A DNA stretch of 64,000 bases from Bacillus sp. CH30_1T (GTDB lineage: Bacteria > Bacillota > Bacilli > Bacillales > Bacillaceae_B): the NCBI RefSeq assembly GCF_008364765.1, contig NZ_VTUY01000002.1, positions 2,501-66,500 of the forward strand. Direction: 5' to 3'. Both the position numbers and the translations under genes were made by a program. The notes below the pieces were generated by a model. That model worked only from the letters and a program-made list of their open reading frames with translations, searched no databases and was not told where the DNA came from. Positions 24,421 through 33,570 of the stretch are shown in pieces (the first letter of the stretch is position 1; each line of letters begins with the position of its first letter).

Positions 24421-25581
24421 TTAGGACATTGCATCTGTCCCCCCGTCCCATACCATTTCCCCACCGACAAAGGTTGCTCGAACGTCCCACTTTTCATCAA
24501 TCAACGCAATATTCGCCTTTTTCCCAATCTCTAAGCTACCAACCTCGTGATCAATATTGAGCAGCTTTGCCTGGTTTAGACTAACCATGGGTAAAATCTC
24601 CTCAAGGGGAAGCTTCAACACTTCTTTCATATTTTTAAGGCATTCTAGTAAGTTGGTTGTACTTCCTGCCAAGGAGTTGGTGTCCACAGTCCTCGCGATT
24701 CGATCTTTGACTTTCACCTTCATTGTACCGAGGGTGTAATGGCCGTCCGGCAAGTCGGCTGCAGCCATGGAATCGCTGATTAAAAGGATTTTATCGCTTC
24801 CTTTTGTTTTATGTAATAGTTTGATGGCGCCTGGGTGGAGATGATGAAGGTCTGCGATGCATTCACAAAGGCAGTCATCATTTGTCAGGACGGCCCCGAC
24901 GCATCCCGGATCGCGGTGCTTGAATCCTCTCATTCCGTTGAACGTATGGACTGCGATTCTTGCGCCTTGGGAGACAGCAAGATTCGTTGTTTCATAATCT
25001 GCGTTGGTATGCCCCATCGAAACGTGGATTCCTCTGTCTGAGAGATATTCGATGACTTCCATGGCATGTTCTTTTTCTGGGGCAATTGTCAGGACCTTTA
25101 TAGTGTTATCCGAAGCATTGATCAACCCTTCTATCTCCTCGATTGATAGCTCTCGCATATACTCAACTGGATGGGCGCCTTTATGCTCGGGTGTAATGTA
25201 AGGACCTTCCACATAAGAACCAAGGATTTCGGCTCCAGTTGTTTGACCGATCGCTGTGCTTACTGCTTCAACTGCCTTTCGGATGCTCTCCAGATCGTGG
25301 GTGAGTGTGGTGGGCAGGAATCCAGTTACTCCATATTTCACAAGAGAGTTAGACATCTTCTGTAAAGAATGGACACTTCCATCCATGGTGTCATGTCCCG
25401 CTATGCCATGGATATGCAGATCAATCATGCCAGGTATGGCGGAACAACCGGGGAATTCGATGATGTCACATGGAGGAGTTTTCTTTGTAACGTCTGAAAT
25501 GCGCCCATCTTCCAAGAGCAGATACCCATTTTCAACGATTCCTTCCGGTGTATATATACGGCCGGTCTTCACGGCTTTCAT
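24421..25581 (-). CDS. nagA: N-acetylhexosamine-6-phosphate deacetylase (NagA/AgaA)
   Basis: Cytosolic amidohydrolase of 386 aa that removes acetate from GlcNAc-6-P or GalNAc-6-P. Seen: DLHIHG (metal site, about residue 55), YVEGPYITPEHKGAH with the catalytic-site Glu (about 125), SMGHTNADY (about 190), HTFNGMRGFKHRDPG (about 212) and LISDSMAAADLPDG with the catalytic Asp (about 270). I take ATG 25581 because GGGG then lies 9 bases upstream; an ATG three codons earlier abuts the ribosome binding site. It is the last gene of the amino-sugar operon. Because the operon also carries AgaS and a tagatose-bisphosphate aldolase, GalNAc-6-P is the more likely substrate here (AgaA role); sequence alone cannot separate the two. 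Confidence 0.93.
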   Translation of the reverse strand: MKAVKTGRIYTPEGIVENGYLLLEDGRISDVTKKTPPCDIIEFPGCSAIPGMIDLHIHGIAGHDTMDGSVHSLQKMSNSLVKYGVTGFLPTTLTHDLESIRKAVEAVSTAIGQTTGAEILGSYVEGPYITPEHKGAHPVEYMRELSIEEIEGLINASDNTIKVLTIAPEKEHAMEVIEYLSDRGIHVSMGHTNADYETTNLAVSQGARIAVHTFNGMRGFKHRDPGCVGAVLTNDDCLCECIADLHHLHPGAIKLLHKTKGSDKILLISDSMAAADLPDGHYTLGTMKVKVKDRIARTVDTNSLAGSTTNLLECLKNMKEVLKLPLEEILPMVSLNQAKLLNIDHEVGSLEIGKKANIALIDEKWDVRATFVGGEMVWDGGTDAMS

Positions 25582-25643
25582 TATCCTCATCCCCTTTTAT
25601 TTAAAATAAACAGAACAAGCAACACCATCATAGGTGCTGCTTC

Positions 25644-26570
25644 TTACACTGATTCTTTCATGTTCATCCGGTTTAAAGCCAAGTAACATGCTCCGTATAA
25701 TCCTGCGTCATTTCCTAGAGAGGAGGCAATGACCGAATCCTCATTCCCATATACATCCATTACTTCATTCCTTAATTGGATATTGATATCTTGTATAAAA
25801 GGACCCTCACCTTCCGTGATACCGCCCCCAATGATGATTTTTTCCGGGTTGAGAAGATGGATTACATTCGTTAATCCCATACTAATATAATGAATAAACC
25901 GTTCATATACGGCCAAAGCAACTGGATCTCTCTGCTTGACAAGCTCCATAATCGTTTCGCCGGAAACGTTCTCAACAGCCACTCCTTTTTGCAGGGCTTC
26001 CTCCATATAGTCTTGAACAAAAGCTGAGGTGGATGCATACCGTTCAAGACAGCCTTTTCTGCCGCAGCTGCACGGTTTCCCACCTGCAACAATGACGGTA
26101 TGACCCAGCTCACCCGCAAGTCCCGAAGAGCCATTGACGATCCTCCCATCCATCACAATGCTGCTGCCGATTCCAGTTCCCAGTGTTAAAAAAACGGCAT
26201 TTCTCTTATCCTTGACAGCACCTTTCCACATCTCGCCAAGGCACGCACTTTTTACATCGTTTTCAACTGATACCGGTATTTGGGTCAGGGAAAATAGTAT
26301 CTCTCCCAGCTTCATTCCGCTATATCCTTGAATATTATTTGAGAATAATATCATTCCTTTCTCACGATCCACCAGACCGCAAGAAGAAATGCCAATGGCA
26401 GAGATGTGAAAATCATGCTGAAGCGATTTCACTTTTTTATTTAATACGTCAGGAATCTCATGGCTAGTGGGGGTTGCCATTTTACTTTTAACAAGAAGGT
26501 GACTCTTTGGGTTAAAAACGCCATATTTAATAAACGTTCCTCCTATATCAAAACAGACGATATGACTCAT
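25644..26570 (-). CDS. ROK-family sugar kinase
   Basis: A 308-aa cytosolic kinase. The phosphate loop is CFDIGGTFIKYG (residues 5-16), the catalytic region VENDVKSACLGE (about 105) and TLGTGIGSS. The ROK zinc signature is GELGHTVIVAGGKPCSCGRK (about 152-172) followed by GCLERYAS, with the His and three Cys in place. ROK kinases phosphorylate glucose, GlcNAc, ManNAc or GalNAc at C6. Since the importer of this operon is an ABC system that does not phosphorylate, a kinase is required, and GalNAc kinase (AgaK-like) is the best-fitting role. It lies 16 bases after pfkB and 62 bases before nagA. Confidence 0.88.
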   Translation of the reverse strand: MSHIVCFDIGGTFIKYGVFNPKSHLLVKSKMATPTSHEIPDVLNKKVKSLQHDFHISAIGISSCGLVDREKGMILFSNNIQGYSGMKLGEILFSLTQIPVSVENDVKSACLGEMWKGAVKDKRNAVFLTLGTGIGSSIVMDGRIVNGSSGLAGELGHTVIVAGGKPCSCGRKGCLERYASTSAFVQDYMEEALQKGVAVENVSGETIMELVKQRDPVALAVYERFIHYISMGLTNVIHLLNPEKIIIGGGITEGEGPFIQDINIQLRNEVMDVYGNEDSVIASSLGNDAGLYGACYLALNRMNMKESV

Positions 26571-26586
26571 TTTCCATCCCCCCTAT

Positions 26587-27507
26587 TCATTCAATTACAT
26601 CTATTTCCTTCACGAATCGTCGAATGTCCAACAGGTTAACCTCACCCGTATTTTCCATTATGGCGTTTGACATTCCACAAGCACAAGCCCATTTCAAGAC
26701 TTCTTCAATCGGGAATCCATGAGAATACGCATAGGTAAACCCGGCGAGCATGCTATCTCCGGAACCAACGGGATTCACTGCTTTAACTCTAGGAACCTTT
26801 GCCCTCAGAATTCTTTTTCCATTAACTAAAATGGCCCCTTCTTCCCCAAGAGAAAGAAGCACATAGTGTATGCCTTTCTGACAAATAGCTTGGGCATGCC
26901 GTAACATGTCATCGGTAGAGCCAAATGTTCTCCCTATCAACCTAGCAAATTCTTCTTTGTTCGGCTTAATTAAAAAAGGTTTTCCTGCGATACCTGCGGC
27001 AAGTCCCGGTCCACTTGTATCCAATAGCAAGCGAACTCCTTTTTGATTGGCCTTCTTTGTAAGCTCTCTGTAAAAATCAGTCGGAACCCCTTCTGGCAAA
27101 CTTCCGGAAACGACGACAAAATCTACGGTATCCAGAATCGAAGAGAATGTTCGATCAAAAATTTCTAACTCATTGCTTGAAATAAAGGGACCTGTTTCCA
27201 GAATTTCGGTCTGACCTTCCTTTGATAGAATGGCCAGACACGTTCTAGTCTCTCCTTTAATGGGTACAAATGAATTGTGTACCTCCAAATGAGATAATTG
27301 GTTTTCAATCCACTCACCGCTCTTTCCACCCAGGAAACCGGTACAAGTAACCTTCTGCCCCAATTGGGATAGAACCCGGGTGACATTAAGACCTTTACCA
27401 CCTGCCGATTTATCAATGGTAGAAACACGATTGACCTCACCCATTTTAAACTGGGAAAGTGTATATCTAACGTCTATCGCCGGATTTAATGTGACCGTCG
27501 CAATCAT
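26587..27507 (-). CDS. PfkB-family kinase, probable tagatose-6-phosphate kinase
   Basis: A 306-aa LacC/FruK-type kinase: MIATVTLNPAIDVRYTL at the N-terminus, KSAGGKGLNVTRVLSQLG (about 34-52), SGSLPEGVP (about 132) and the catalytic NPVGSGDSMLAG (about 248) with the base Asp. LacC and 1-phosphofructokinase share these motifs. Next to AgaS (which makes tagatose-6-P) and a tagatose-1,6-bisphosphate aldolase, tagatose-6-phosphate kinase is the consistent assignment. ATG 27507 lies 5 bases after the aldolase stop; the GTG four codons earlier lies inside the aldolase gene without a ribosome binding site. Confidence 0.88.
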   Translation of the reverse strand: MIATVTLNPAIDVRYTLSQFKMGEVNRVSTIDKSAGGKGLNVTRVLSQLGQKVTCTGFLGGKSGEWIENQLSHLEVHNSFVPIKGETRTCLAILSKEGQTEILETGPFISSNELEIFDRTFSSILDTVDFVVVSGSLPEGVPTDFYRELTKKANQKGVRLLLDTSGPGLAAGIAGKPFLIKPNKEEFARLIGRTFGSTDDMLRHAQAICQKGIHYVLLSLGEEGAILVNGKRILRAKVPRVKAVNPVGSGDSMLAGFTYAYSHGFPIEEVLKWACACGMSNAIMENTGEVNLLDIRRFVKEIDVIE

Positions 27508-27511
27508 GGGC

Positions 27512-28363
27512 TTACCCACGATTAAAGCTGCCGCACAGCTTGATTTTGTCTGCTACAACCTTTTTCATCTGAGCAACCGCATCCGTGAAATAATAGCGGG
27601 GGTCATTGGCTTCCGGGTTTGTTTGCAGATAGCTGCGTAGCCCTTTCACAAACGCCATCTTCAGCTCCGTCGCCACATTCACTTTGCAAATTCCCCTCTC
27701 AATGGTCTTGCGGACGAGCTCATCGGGCAAACCTGATGCACCATGGAGAACAAGGGGGATATCGACTTCCTGTTGGATCGCCGATAACCGGTCGATATCG
27801 AGCTTAGGTTCACCTTTATAAAGTCCATGAGCGGTCCCGATCGCCACAGCCAGAGAATCTATGCCGGTTCTCGATACAAACTCCTTTGCCTGCTTGGGGT
27901 TGGTATAGATTTGATCCTTTTCGTCCACTTCCAAATCATCTTCCATTCCACTTAGGCGACCAAGCTCAGCTTCAACCGTCACACCGAACGGGGCAGCATA
28001 CTCTACAATTCCCCTGACAATCCGGATGTTTTCGTCGAATGAATAATGGGAGGCATCGATCATGACAGATGGAACACCCTTATGAATGAGGTTCTTGATA
28101 TCATCCAGGTTTTCATGATGATCAAGGTGAAAGCAAACCGGGATATCATAGCTTGTTCTTGCCGCTTCCATCATCTTGATCAGGAACTCTTTCCCCATAT
28201 ATCGGACGGTACCGGGCGTAGCCGCGATCATGACGGGTGAACGGAGGTCTTGGGCCGTTTCCAGAACCGCTTTGAGCGTTTCGAGATTGTGTATATTGAA
28301 GGCAGGCACCGCGTAGCCTTTCGACTGAGCATCCACCAGAATCCTACTTCTTGAAACAATCAT
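27512..28363 (-). CDS. gatY: Class II tagatose-1,6-bisphosphate aldolase (GatY/KbaY type)
   Basis: A 283-aa zinc aldolase that splits tagatose-1,6-bisphosphate into DHAP and glyceraldehyde-3-P. Motifs: YAVPAFNIHNLETLKAV (17-33), CFHLDHHE with a zinc His (about 78-85), SVMIDASHYSFDENI, VEAELGRLSGMEDD (about 130), AVAIGTAHGLYKGEP (zinc His, about 173) and LVLHGASGLP (zinc His, about 205). The wording NIHNLET, MIDASH and INVATELK-like KVNVATELK is that of GatY/KbaY rather than of the inositol enzyme IolJ or FbaA. It overlaps AgaS by ATGA, so the two are translationally coupled. No GatZ/KbaZ companion subunit is present; Bacillus-type enzymes may not need one. Confidence 0.9.
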   Translation of the reverse strand: MIVSRSRILVDAQSKGYAVPAFNIHNLETLKAVLETAQDLRSPVMIAATPGTVRYMGKEFLIKMMEAARTSYDIPVCFHLDHHENLDDIKNLIHKGVPSVMIDASHYSFDENIRIVRGIVEYAAPFGVTVEAELGRLSGMEDDLEVDEKDQIYTNPKQAKEFVSRTGIDSLAVAIGTAHGLYKGEPKLDIDRLSAIQQEVDIPLVLHGASGLPDELVRKTIERGICKVNVATELKMAFVKGLRSYLQTNPEANDPRYYFTDAVAQMKKVVADKIKLCGSFNRG

Positions 28364-29559
28364 ACCCTTTCTCCCCCATTCCGATAAGGATAAATCGTGA
28401 CACCTTTTACGACCCGGTTGACGAGCCCAGAGGGAGATGGATTATCCGGGGAAAGTCCCAGATGCATGGATTTGCATAGGGCAAACTGCTGGGCATACAT
28501 GACAAATGGAAAGGCAAGGAATATATCCTCTTGAACCGTCTCCAAGCCGGTACTCAAGAACAGGTCACTGTAACGTTCAGCGACATCATCCTGGTAAGAG
28601 GAGATTGCCACCACCTTCCCTCGCTTTTGTTCATGGTATAGCTCCTTCAATAAATCCAAATCATATTTTCTCGTGTACGGATGACAGGATAAGAAAACGA
28701 AGACGATCGTCTCTTCATCTAAGATCGATTTCGGGCCGTGACGGAATCCCAGCGGAGAATCAAAGAATGCTGGAATCATACCTCCCGTTAATTCCAACAG
28801 TTTTAAAGAGGACTCTCTTGCAAGCCCCTGGAAAACGCCTGAGCCTAAATATACAACCTTCGAAAAAGTGGAGGAAGCAAGCGCTTCTAACTCTGTCTTT
28901 CCGGTCTCGATGATCTTTTCACCGGCCGAACCTATTTCCTTCACAGTCTTCTCCAGAGTATGAATGTGCTCCGGCTGGAAAAGGAGCAGGACCGAAAGAA
29001 GCATGGTCGTAAAGCTGCTCGTCATCGCAAACCCTTGATCATTCGCCTCCCTCGGCATGTAGATGACAAGGTGATCCGGATCCCCTTTCTTCTTCTCAGC
29101 AAGTAAACCATCGCGATTACACGTAAGGGCGATGCCGTAAAAATCATCAATGATTTGCTCTCCCAACTCAACCGCGCCTACGCTTTCAGGACTGTTACCG
29201 GAACGGGCAAAAGAAATCATCAATGTAGGAAAATCCTTGTCTAAATACTTATTTGGATTGGAGACAATATCGGTAGTGGCGATGCTTTCTACCGTCCATT
29301 TCTTATTCTTAACCATTTCCTTTATGGAAGTAAGAACGGTTTCCCCGACAAAAGCAGACGTTCCCGCACCTGTCAAAATCACTCGAAGATGAGGATGCCT
29401 TTCTTCCAATTTCTTGAAAAAAGTCAGCAGTGTATCTCTATGTTCAAGCAGGATTTCCACGGTTTCTTTCCAAAGTCTTGGTTGTTGAGCTATTTCTCTT
29501 GTTGTATGGATGGCACCGGGATCATTTGGTTCCCATTTGTTTGATTGTATAAGTTCCAT
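28360..29559 (-). CDS. agaS: AgaS-type sugar isomerase (galactosamine-6-phosphate deaminase)
   Basis: A 399-aa protein with two SIS domains. The first contains LTGAGTSAFVGE (about 62), FARSGNSPESV (about 115) and CNRDGLLA. The second contains VYLGSGVFQGLARESSLKLLELTGG (shown in part; about 245-270), FRHGPKSILDE (about 280) and FVFLSCHPYTRKYD. The family converts galactosamine-6-P to tagatose-6-P and ammonia. ATG 29559 is chosen because GGGAGGAAAGGG directly precedes it; a TTG five codons upstream lies within that site. It is the first gene after an internal promoter carrying one of the three shared operators (29579-29601). It couples by ATGA to the aldolase gene. Confidence 0.92.
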   Translation of the reverse strand: MELIQSNKWEPNDPGAIHTTREIAQQPRLWKETVEILLEHRDTLLTFFKKLEERHPHLRVILTGAGTSAFVGETVLTSIKEMVKNKKWTVESIATTDIVSNPNKYLDKDFPTLMISFARSGNSPESVGAVELGEQIIDDFYGIALTCNRDGLLAEKKKGDPDHLVIYMPREANDQGFAMTSSFTTMLLSVLLLFQPEHIHTLEKTVKEIGSAGEKIIETGKTELEALASSTFSKVVYLGSGVFQGLARESSLKLLELTGGMIPAFFDSPLGFRHGPKSILDEETIVFVFLSCHPYTRKYDLDLLKELYHEQKRGKVVAISSYQDDVAERYSDLFLSTGLETVQEDIFLAFPFVMYAQQFALCKSMHLGLSPDNPSPSGLVNRVVKGVTIYPYRNGGERV

Positions 29560-29578
29560 ACCCTTTCCTCCCAAACTG

Positions 29579-29613
29579 TTAATGTCATCATTACCAGTTA
29601 AGTGAAATAGATA
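29579..29613 (-). promoter_or_regulatory. Internal promoter and operator copy 3 before agaS
   Basis: On the plus strand the operator at 29579-29601 ends in CATTACCAGTTAA, identical over the last 12 bases with the two copies upstream of the transporter genes (34877, 34950). A -10-like TATCTA (29613-29608 on the minus strand) lies directly upstream of it, so a bound repressor would cover the start point. No good -35 box is seen. Confidence 0.65.
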
Positions 29614-29624
29614 CTCGAAAGCAC

Positions 29625-30344
29625 CTACTTCAATTCAACTGTGTACGTAAATTTATCTCCCCTTGCGATGGAGATGGTATATTCAATGACGTCTTGATCT
29701 TCATACGTAATACGCTCCAGTCGGAGACACGGTGAGTTCTCTTCAATGGTCAGCATGCCGGCTGCCTGTCTTTCGGCGCTGACAGCATTGAAGCTTTCCA
29801 GTGCTCTTGTAATCGTCACATCGTATTGGGACCGAAAGATTTCATACATTGGCGTATATTCCAATTGTTCCTTCGTGAGATTGGTAAAACGCCCTACCGG
29901 AACATAAGAGGTTTCATAAATCATCGGTTCTTCGTCAGCAAGTCTCAGCCTCGTGATCTTGAATACTTCTTCTTCCACCCGCAGTTTCATGGATTTCGAA
30001 ATAGTGCTGTCACAATGTACTTTTTCAAACGAAATGACCTGTGTGGATGGCTGTTTCCCGATCTTTTTCATTTCTTCTGTGAAGCTGTAGAATTCAACAA
30101 GGCTCTGCTTATAGGTCTTTGGCGAAACATAGGATCCCTTGCCGTGAACCTTATAGATGTAGCCGCCCTTTTCAAGCTCCTGCATCGTTTGCCTTACCGT
30201 CGTCCGGCTCACTTTGTATGTTTCACACAGCTCCCTTTCAGAGGGTAACTGCTCCTGCTCCGCAAGTTCACCCTTTTCGATCTTTTCGAGAAGGATATCC
30301 ATCAGTTGGTAATATAACGGTAAGCGATTATCTTTTTCTATCAT
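29625..30344 (-). CDS. GntR/HutC-family transcriptional regulator
   Basis: A 239-aa regulator starting MIEKDNRLPLYYQLMD. The winged helix (about 10-75) contains LPSERELCETYKVSRTTVRQ followed by MQELEKGGYIYKVHGKGSY. The UTRA ligand domain (about 95-235) contains RLRLADEEPMIYE and SPCLRLERITYE, as in amino-sugar sensors such as NagR/DasR. ATG 30344 has AAAGGAG six bases upstream; the upstream 24 codons run through the promoter and are not coding. It sits in the middle of the GalNAc-type operon and is the probable reader of the three shared operators, with an amino-sugar phosphate as likely effector. Confidence 0.9.
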   Translation of the reverse strand: MIEKDNRLPLYYQLMDILLEKIEKGELAEQEQLPSERELCETYKVSRTTVRQTMQELEKGGYIYKVHGKGSYVSPKTYKQSLVEFYSFTEEMKKIGKQPSTQVISFEKVHCDSTISKSMKLRVEEEVFKITRLRLADEEPMIYETSYVPVGRFTNLTKEQLEYTPMYEIFRSQYDVTITRALESFNAVSAERQAAGMLTIEENSPCLRLERITYEDQDVIEYTISIARGDKFTYTVELK

Positions 30345-30368
30345 GTTAAACTCCTTTAGTGGTATCTT

Positions 30369-30406
30369 TGTATACTCATTATACATAAAATTGCGACAAT
30401 TATCAC
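30369..30406 (-). promoter_or_regulatory. Promoter of the gntR gene with an overlapping palindrome
   Basis: On the minus strand GTGATA (30406-30401) and TATAAT (30383-30378) are 17 bases apart. The -10 box is embedded in the palindrome TGTATA-N5-TATACA (30369-30385), a candidate autoregulatory site. Its sequence differs from the three shared operators. Confidence 0.6.
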
Positions 30407-30430
30407 TTGAGGCCATGATAGAAATTTTGA

Positions 30431-31690
30431 TTAAGCATTTTCTTTTGCCTTCTCCAATTCATCAATATAATTTTTCAATTCGATAGTCGCACCTGACAGT
30501 CTCGATTCCTCCGCTGCGAAGGCGATCAAATGACTTTGAGAAGACACTCTGGCAGATGTTAATGTCCCTTTATCCTTCGTGTGGACTCGGTTGATAAAAT
30601 CCTGCATGATACTCGTATCCGCACCCATGTGACCGCCATCCACGGTTGGAGGATAGATCACTTCCTTCTTCCCGGCAAAATGCTTGATGATTAATTCGTT
30701 ATCGGCGTCATGACCTGTAATTTCCCCTTTTGTCCCCATAATCTTGAAGTTACGATACGTTTCCTTCGTAAAGGCCGTCATCGTGAACGAAACCGTCACA
30801 TCACCGTCAAATAATAAATTGACGACTTGATGGTCCACCACATCATTGTCACACCGGTACACGCAGCGGCCATAAGGACCTTCCTGGATCGCTTTCAAGC
30901 GGCTTTCGATACTGGGATTCGCCGACACAACATTCGCTGGCCACACATCCCGGTCATGAAGGTACCAATTTGCTGCGGAATACGGGCACTCCTTCTCCAC
31001 CTTGCAGCCATCCAGACAGCGGTGGGTCGATCCCTCAGGAGCGTTCTCCTCTTTAAAATAGGTGAGACTTCCATAAGACGAAACGCTCTTACATTCCGTT
31101 CCGATCAACCAGGCGAGCATATCCATATCATGACAGCTCTTCTGAAGAATCATCGGACTTGATTCCTTCGAATTGCGCCAATTTCCACGGACAAAACTAT
31201 GAGCCTGATGGAAATAGCCGACATTCTCATTCCATTGAACCGAGACAATTTCCCCGATCACCTTCCGATCAATCACTTCTTTAAGAGACTGATAGAACGG
31301 AGCATACCTCATCACATGGCATACACTTAGGAGCGTATCATGCTTTTCAGCCGCTTCTGCGATGGCCAACGTTTCAATGGGGCTCGGTGACATCGGCTTC
31401 TCCAGTAGAATGCTATATCCCTTTTCAATGGCACGCATGACAGGTTTATAATGATCCCGGTCCGGGCTGCATATAAGAAGGGCTTCACATACCCTTTCTT
31501 GATCCAACAGGTCCGGCCAGTCTTCAAATCTCATATTCTCAGGGATTCCATGTGCTTCTGCAAACTTCTCCCGCTTTTCTTTATCCGGTTCTGCTACCGC
31601 GATAAACTCGATTTCATGAGGATACTGGAGGGCATAGGACCCATATGCATAGAATCCCCTGCTTCCAGCCCCTATTAATGCTGCTTTCAT
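30431..31690 (-). CDS. Gfo/Idh/MocA-family NAD(P)-dependent oxidoreductase
   Basis: A 419-aa protein starting MKAALIGAGSRGFYAYG with a Rossmann GxGxxG variant (GAGSRG, residues 7-12). LLEKPMSPSP (about 96) is the EKP motif, CHVMRYAPFY (about 125) follows, and SCHDMDMLAWLIG (about 190) holds the catalytic His/Asp region. Unusual is a cysteine-rich insert (RCLDGCKVEKECPYSAANWY, about 225-245, and CVYRC near 275), which could bind a metal. Known relatives oxidise sugars or, in GH109, cleave N-acetylgalactosaminides with NAD as cofactor. In this operon a role in handling a GalNAc-containing or oxidised sugar is possible. I start at ATG 31690 because GGGAGG then lies 7 bases upstream. Confidence 0.85.
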   Translation of the reverse strand: MKAALIGAGSRGFYAYGSYALQYPHEIEFIAVAEPDKEKREKFAEAHGIPENMRFEDWPDLLDQERVCEALLICSPDRDHYKPVMRAIEKGYSILLEKPMSPSPIETLAIAEAAEKHDTLLSVCHVMRYAPFYQSLKEVIDRKVIGEIVSVQWNENVGYFHQAHSFVRGNWRNSKESSPMILQKSCHDMDMLAWLIGTECKSVSSYGSLTYFKEENAPEGSTHRCLDGCKVEKECPYSAANWYLHDRDVWPANVVSANPSIESRLKAIQEGPYGRCVYRCDNDVVDHQVVNLLFDGDVTVSFTMTAFTKETYRNFKIMGTKGEITGHDADNELIIKHFAGKKEVIYPPTVDGGHMGADTSIMQDFINRVHTKDKGTLTSARVSSQSHLIAFAAEESRLSGATIELKNYIDELEKAKENA

Positions 31691-31719
31691 TGTCATTCCT
31701 CCCTTAGTTGCCTACCAAC

Positions 31720-32553
31720 TTATTTTCCACCGGTAATCGCAATTCCTTCTATAAATTGCTTCTGTAATATGATAAATAGGATCAACATCGGTAACACGGC
31801 TAAGAATGAACCTGCCATTAAGATCGGATAGTTGGTGCCATATTGCCCCTGTAAAGAAGATAATCCCACTGCCAGGGTCATAGCGTCCGGTGAACTATTC
31901 ACGATCATCGGCCACATCAGTTCATTCCAGGACCATAGAATCGTGAAGATCCCAAGGGCGATCAAACCCGGCTTAGCGAGCGGAAGCATGATGCGCCAAT
32001 AGATTTGAAAATGATTGCACCCGTCAAGTCGGGCCGCCTCCTCCAGCTCCTTCGGTAACCCCATGAAGAATTGTCTTAAGAGAAACGTTCCAAAGGCACT
32101 AAATAACCCTGGCACCACAACGGCTTGTAGCGTATTGAGCCAGCCGAGCTTCACCATGATCATGTATTGAGGAAGCAAGAATACCTGGCCTGGGACCATC
32201 AATACGGACAAAGCCAGTACAAACAGGAGATTCCTTCCGGGAAACACGATCCGCGCAAAGGCATAGGCAGCCAGTGAGCAGAGAAACAACTGCCCCACCG
32301 TCCGGAGTACCGTTATGATTAATGTGTTCATCATAAATTTAAAGAATGGCAGCAGAGTGAACACCTCTTGATAATTCTTCCACTGGAAGTCTTCCGGTAT
32401 CATCACAGGCGGAACCTGAATGGACTCTGCATAGGTTTTCAACGAGGTCAGTATCATCCAGATAAAGGGAAACAACATGACAATCGAGCCCATGATCAGG
32501 ATGAAATGGATGAGAAATGTCTTACTCCTTACAAACTGAATCGATTTCTGCAT
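31720..32553 (-). CDS. Carbohydrate ABC transporter permease (MalG type)
   Basis: A 277-aa inner component with six predicted membrane segments. The EAA loop, which contacts the ATPase, reads LEEAARLDGCNHFQIYWRIM (about 180-200) followed by LPLAKPG. It pairs with the permease encoded just upstream and the solute-binding protein at 33571. No ATPase gene is in the operon; a shared MsmX/MsmK-type ATPase encoded elsewhere is the usual solution in Bacillus. Confidence 0.92.
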   Translation of the reverse strand: MQKSIQFVRSKTFLIHFILIMGSIVMLFPFIWMILTSLKTYAESIQVPPVMIPEDFQWKNYQEVFTLLPFFKFMMNTLIITVLRTVGQLFLCSLAAYAFARIVFPGRNLLFVLALSVLMVPGQVFLLPQYMIMVKLGWLNTLQAVVVPGLFSAFGTFLLRQFFMGLPKELEEAARLDGCNHFQIYWRIMLPLAKPGLIALGIFTILWSWNELMWPMIVNSSPDAMTLAVGLSSLQGQYGTNYPILMAGSFLAVLPMLILFIILQKQFIEGIAITGGK

Positions 32554-32567
32554 AGGTCATTCCCTCC

Positions 32568-33509
32568 TCAATCATAGTGGACCCACTTCTTTTGCAGGGC
32601 CATCTGGATCACAGTGATGATGAGAATCACCACTAGTAATAACACCGCAATCGCTGCGGCATATCCTTTATCATTTAAAACAAACGCATGCTGATAGAAC
32701 AAATACACAATGGATTGAGTATTCTCCAGCGCCGTACTGCTCTTACTGATCATCATAAAGATCAGGTCGAAGAATTGAAAAGCTCCGATCAACGACATGA
32801 TCGACACGAAGAAAATGACCGGTGAAAGAAGCGGCAAGGTAATTTTAAAGAACATCGTCACAGGACCTGCCCCATCCATTTCGGCTGCTTCGTAATACGT
32901 TTTCGGGATCCCCTGGAGCCCCGATAAGAAAATGACCATGTTGTACCCGATCCCGCTCCAAATCGCCACAGCAATAATCGAATATAACGCGATGTTTGGA
33001 TTCGTCAACCATTGTGGACCTTCTATCCCAATAAAGGACAACAGATAATTCAATAAGCCGAAATCCGAATTGTATAACCATTTCCACACCATGGCGATCG
33101 CTGCCGGCATGGTAATGACGGGCAGGAAGTACAACGTCCGATAAATCGTCGTCCCCTTTATCTTTTGATTGAGCAAAACAGCGACTAGAATCGAAAGGAA
33201 AATACCCAACGGAACGGTAAATAGGATATAGATCCCTGTATTCTTGAATGATTGCAGAAGATTCACATCCGAAAGCATCCTTGTATAATTCTTCAGTCCA
33301 ATCCACTCGTATGTCCCAAATGCCCCCCACTCGGTAAAACTGAAGTAAAAGGTCTGAAGCATCGGCCATAAATAAAAAACAAAGAGACCTATCATCGTCG
33401 GTGCGATCATGATATATGCCCATAAATAGTCAGAACGTTTCTTCGTACTCGCATATGAAATCACGTGAAGCTTTCGTTTCGTTTCAACCTGGAGAGGAAG
33501 CGGTTCCAT
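32568..33509 (-). CDS. Carbohydrate ABC transporter permease (MalF type)
   Basis: A 313-aa permease with a cytoplasmic N-terminus, about six membrane segments starting near residue 30, and the EAA loop YEAAEMDGAGPVTMFFKITL (about 208-227). GGAGG lies 9 bases before ATG 33509. It forms the transport channel with the downstream MalG-type partner; the gap between the genes is 14 bases. Confidence 0.92.
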   Translation of the reverse strand: MEPLPLQVETKRKLHVISYASTKKRSDYLWAYIMIAPTMIGLFVFYLWPMLQTFYFSFTEWGAFGTYEWIGLKNYTRMLSDVNLLQSFKNTGIYILFTVPLGIFLSILVAVLLNQKIKGTTIYRTLYFLPVITMPAAIAMVWKWLYNSDFGLLNYLLSFIGIEGPQWLTNPNIALYSIIAVAIWSGIGYNMVIFLSGLQGIPKTYYEAAEMDGAGPVTMFFKITLPLLSPVIFFVSIMSLIGAFQFFDLIFMMISKSSTALENTQSIVYLFYQHAFVLNDKGYAAAIAVLLLVVILIITVIQMALQKKWVHYD

Positions 33510-33570
33510 TTCATTTCTCCTCCTTTGTCAGGAAATGAAGAGAAGAAACACTCTTCCCTTCTTCCCTTTC

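Noticed and set aside
27512..28363. Class II aldolase as the missing IolJ
   Set aside because: NIHNLET, MIDASH and KVNVATELK are GatY/KbaY signatures, and the gene is coupled to agaS, not to iol genes.
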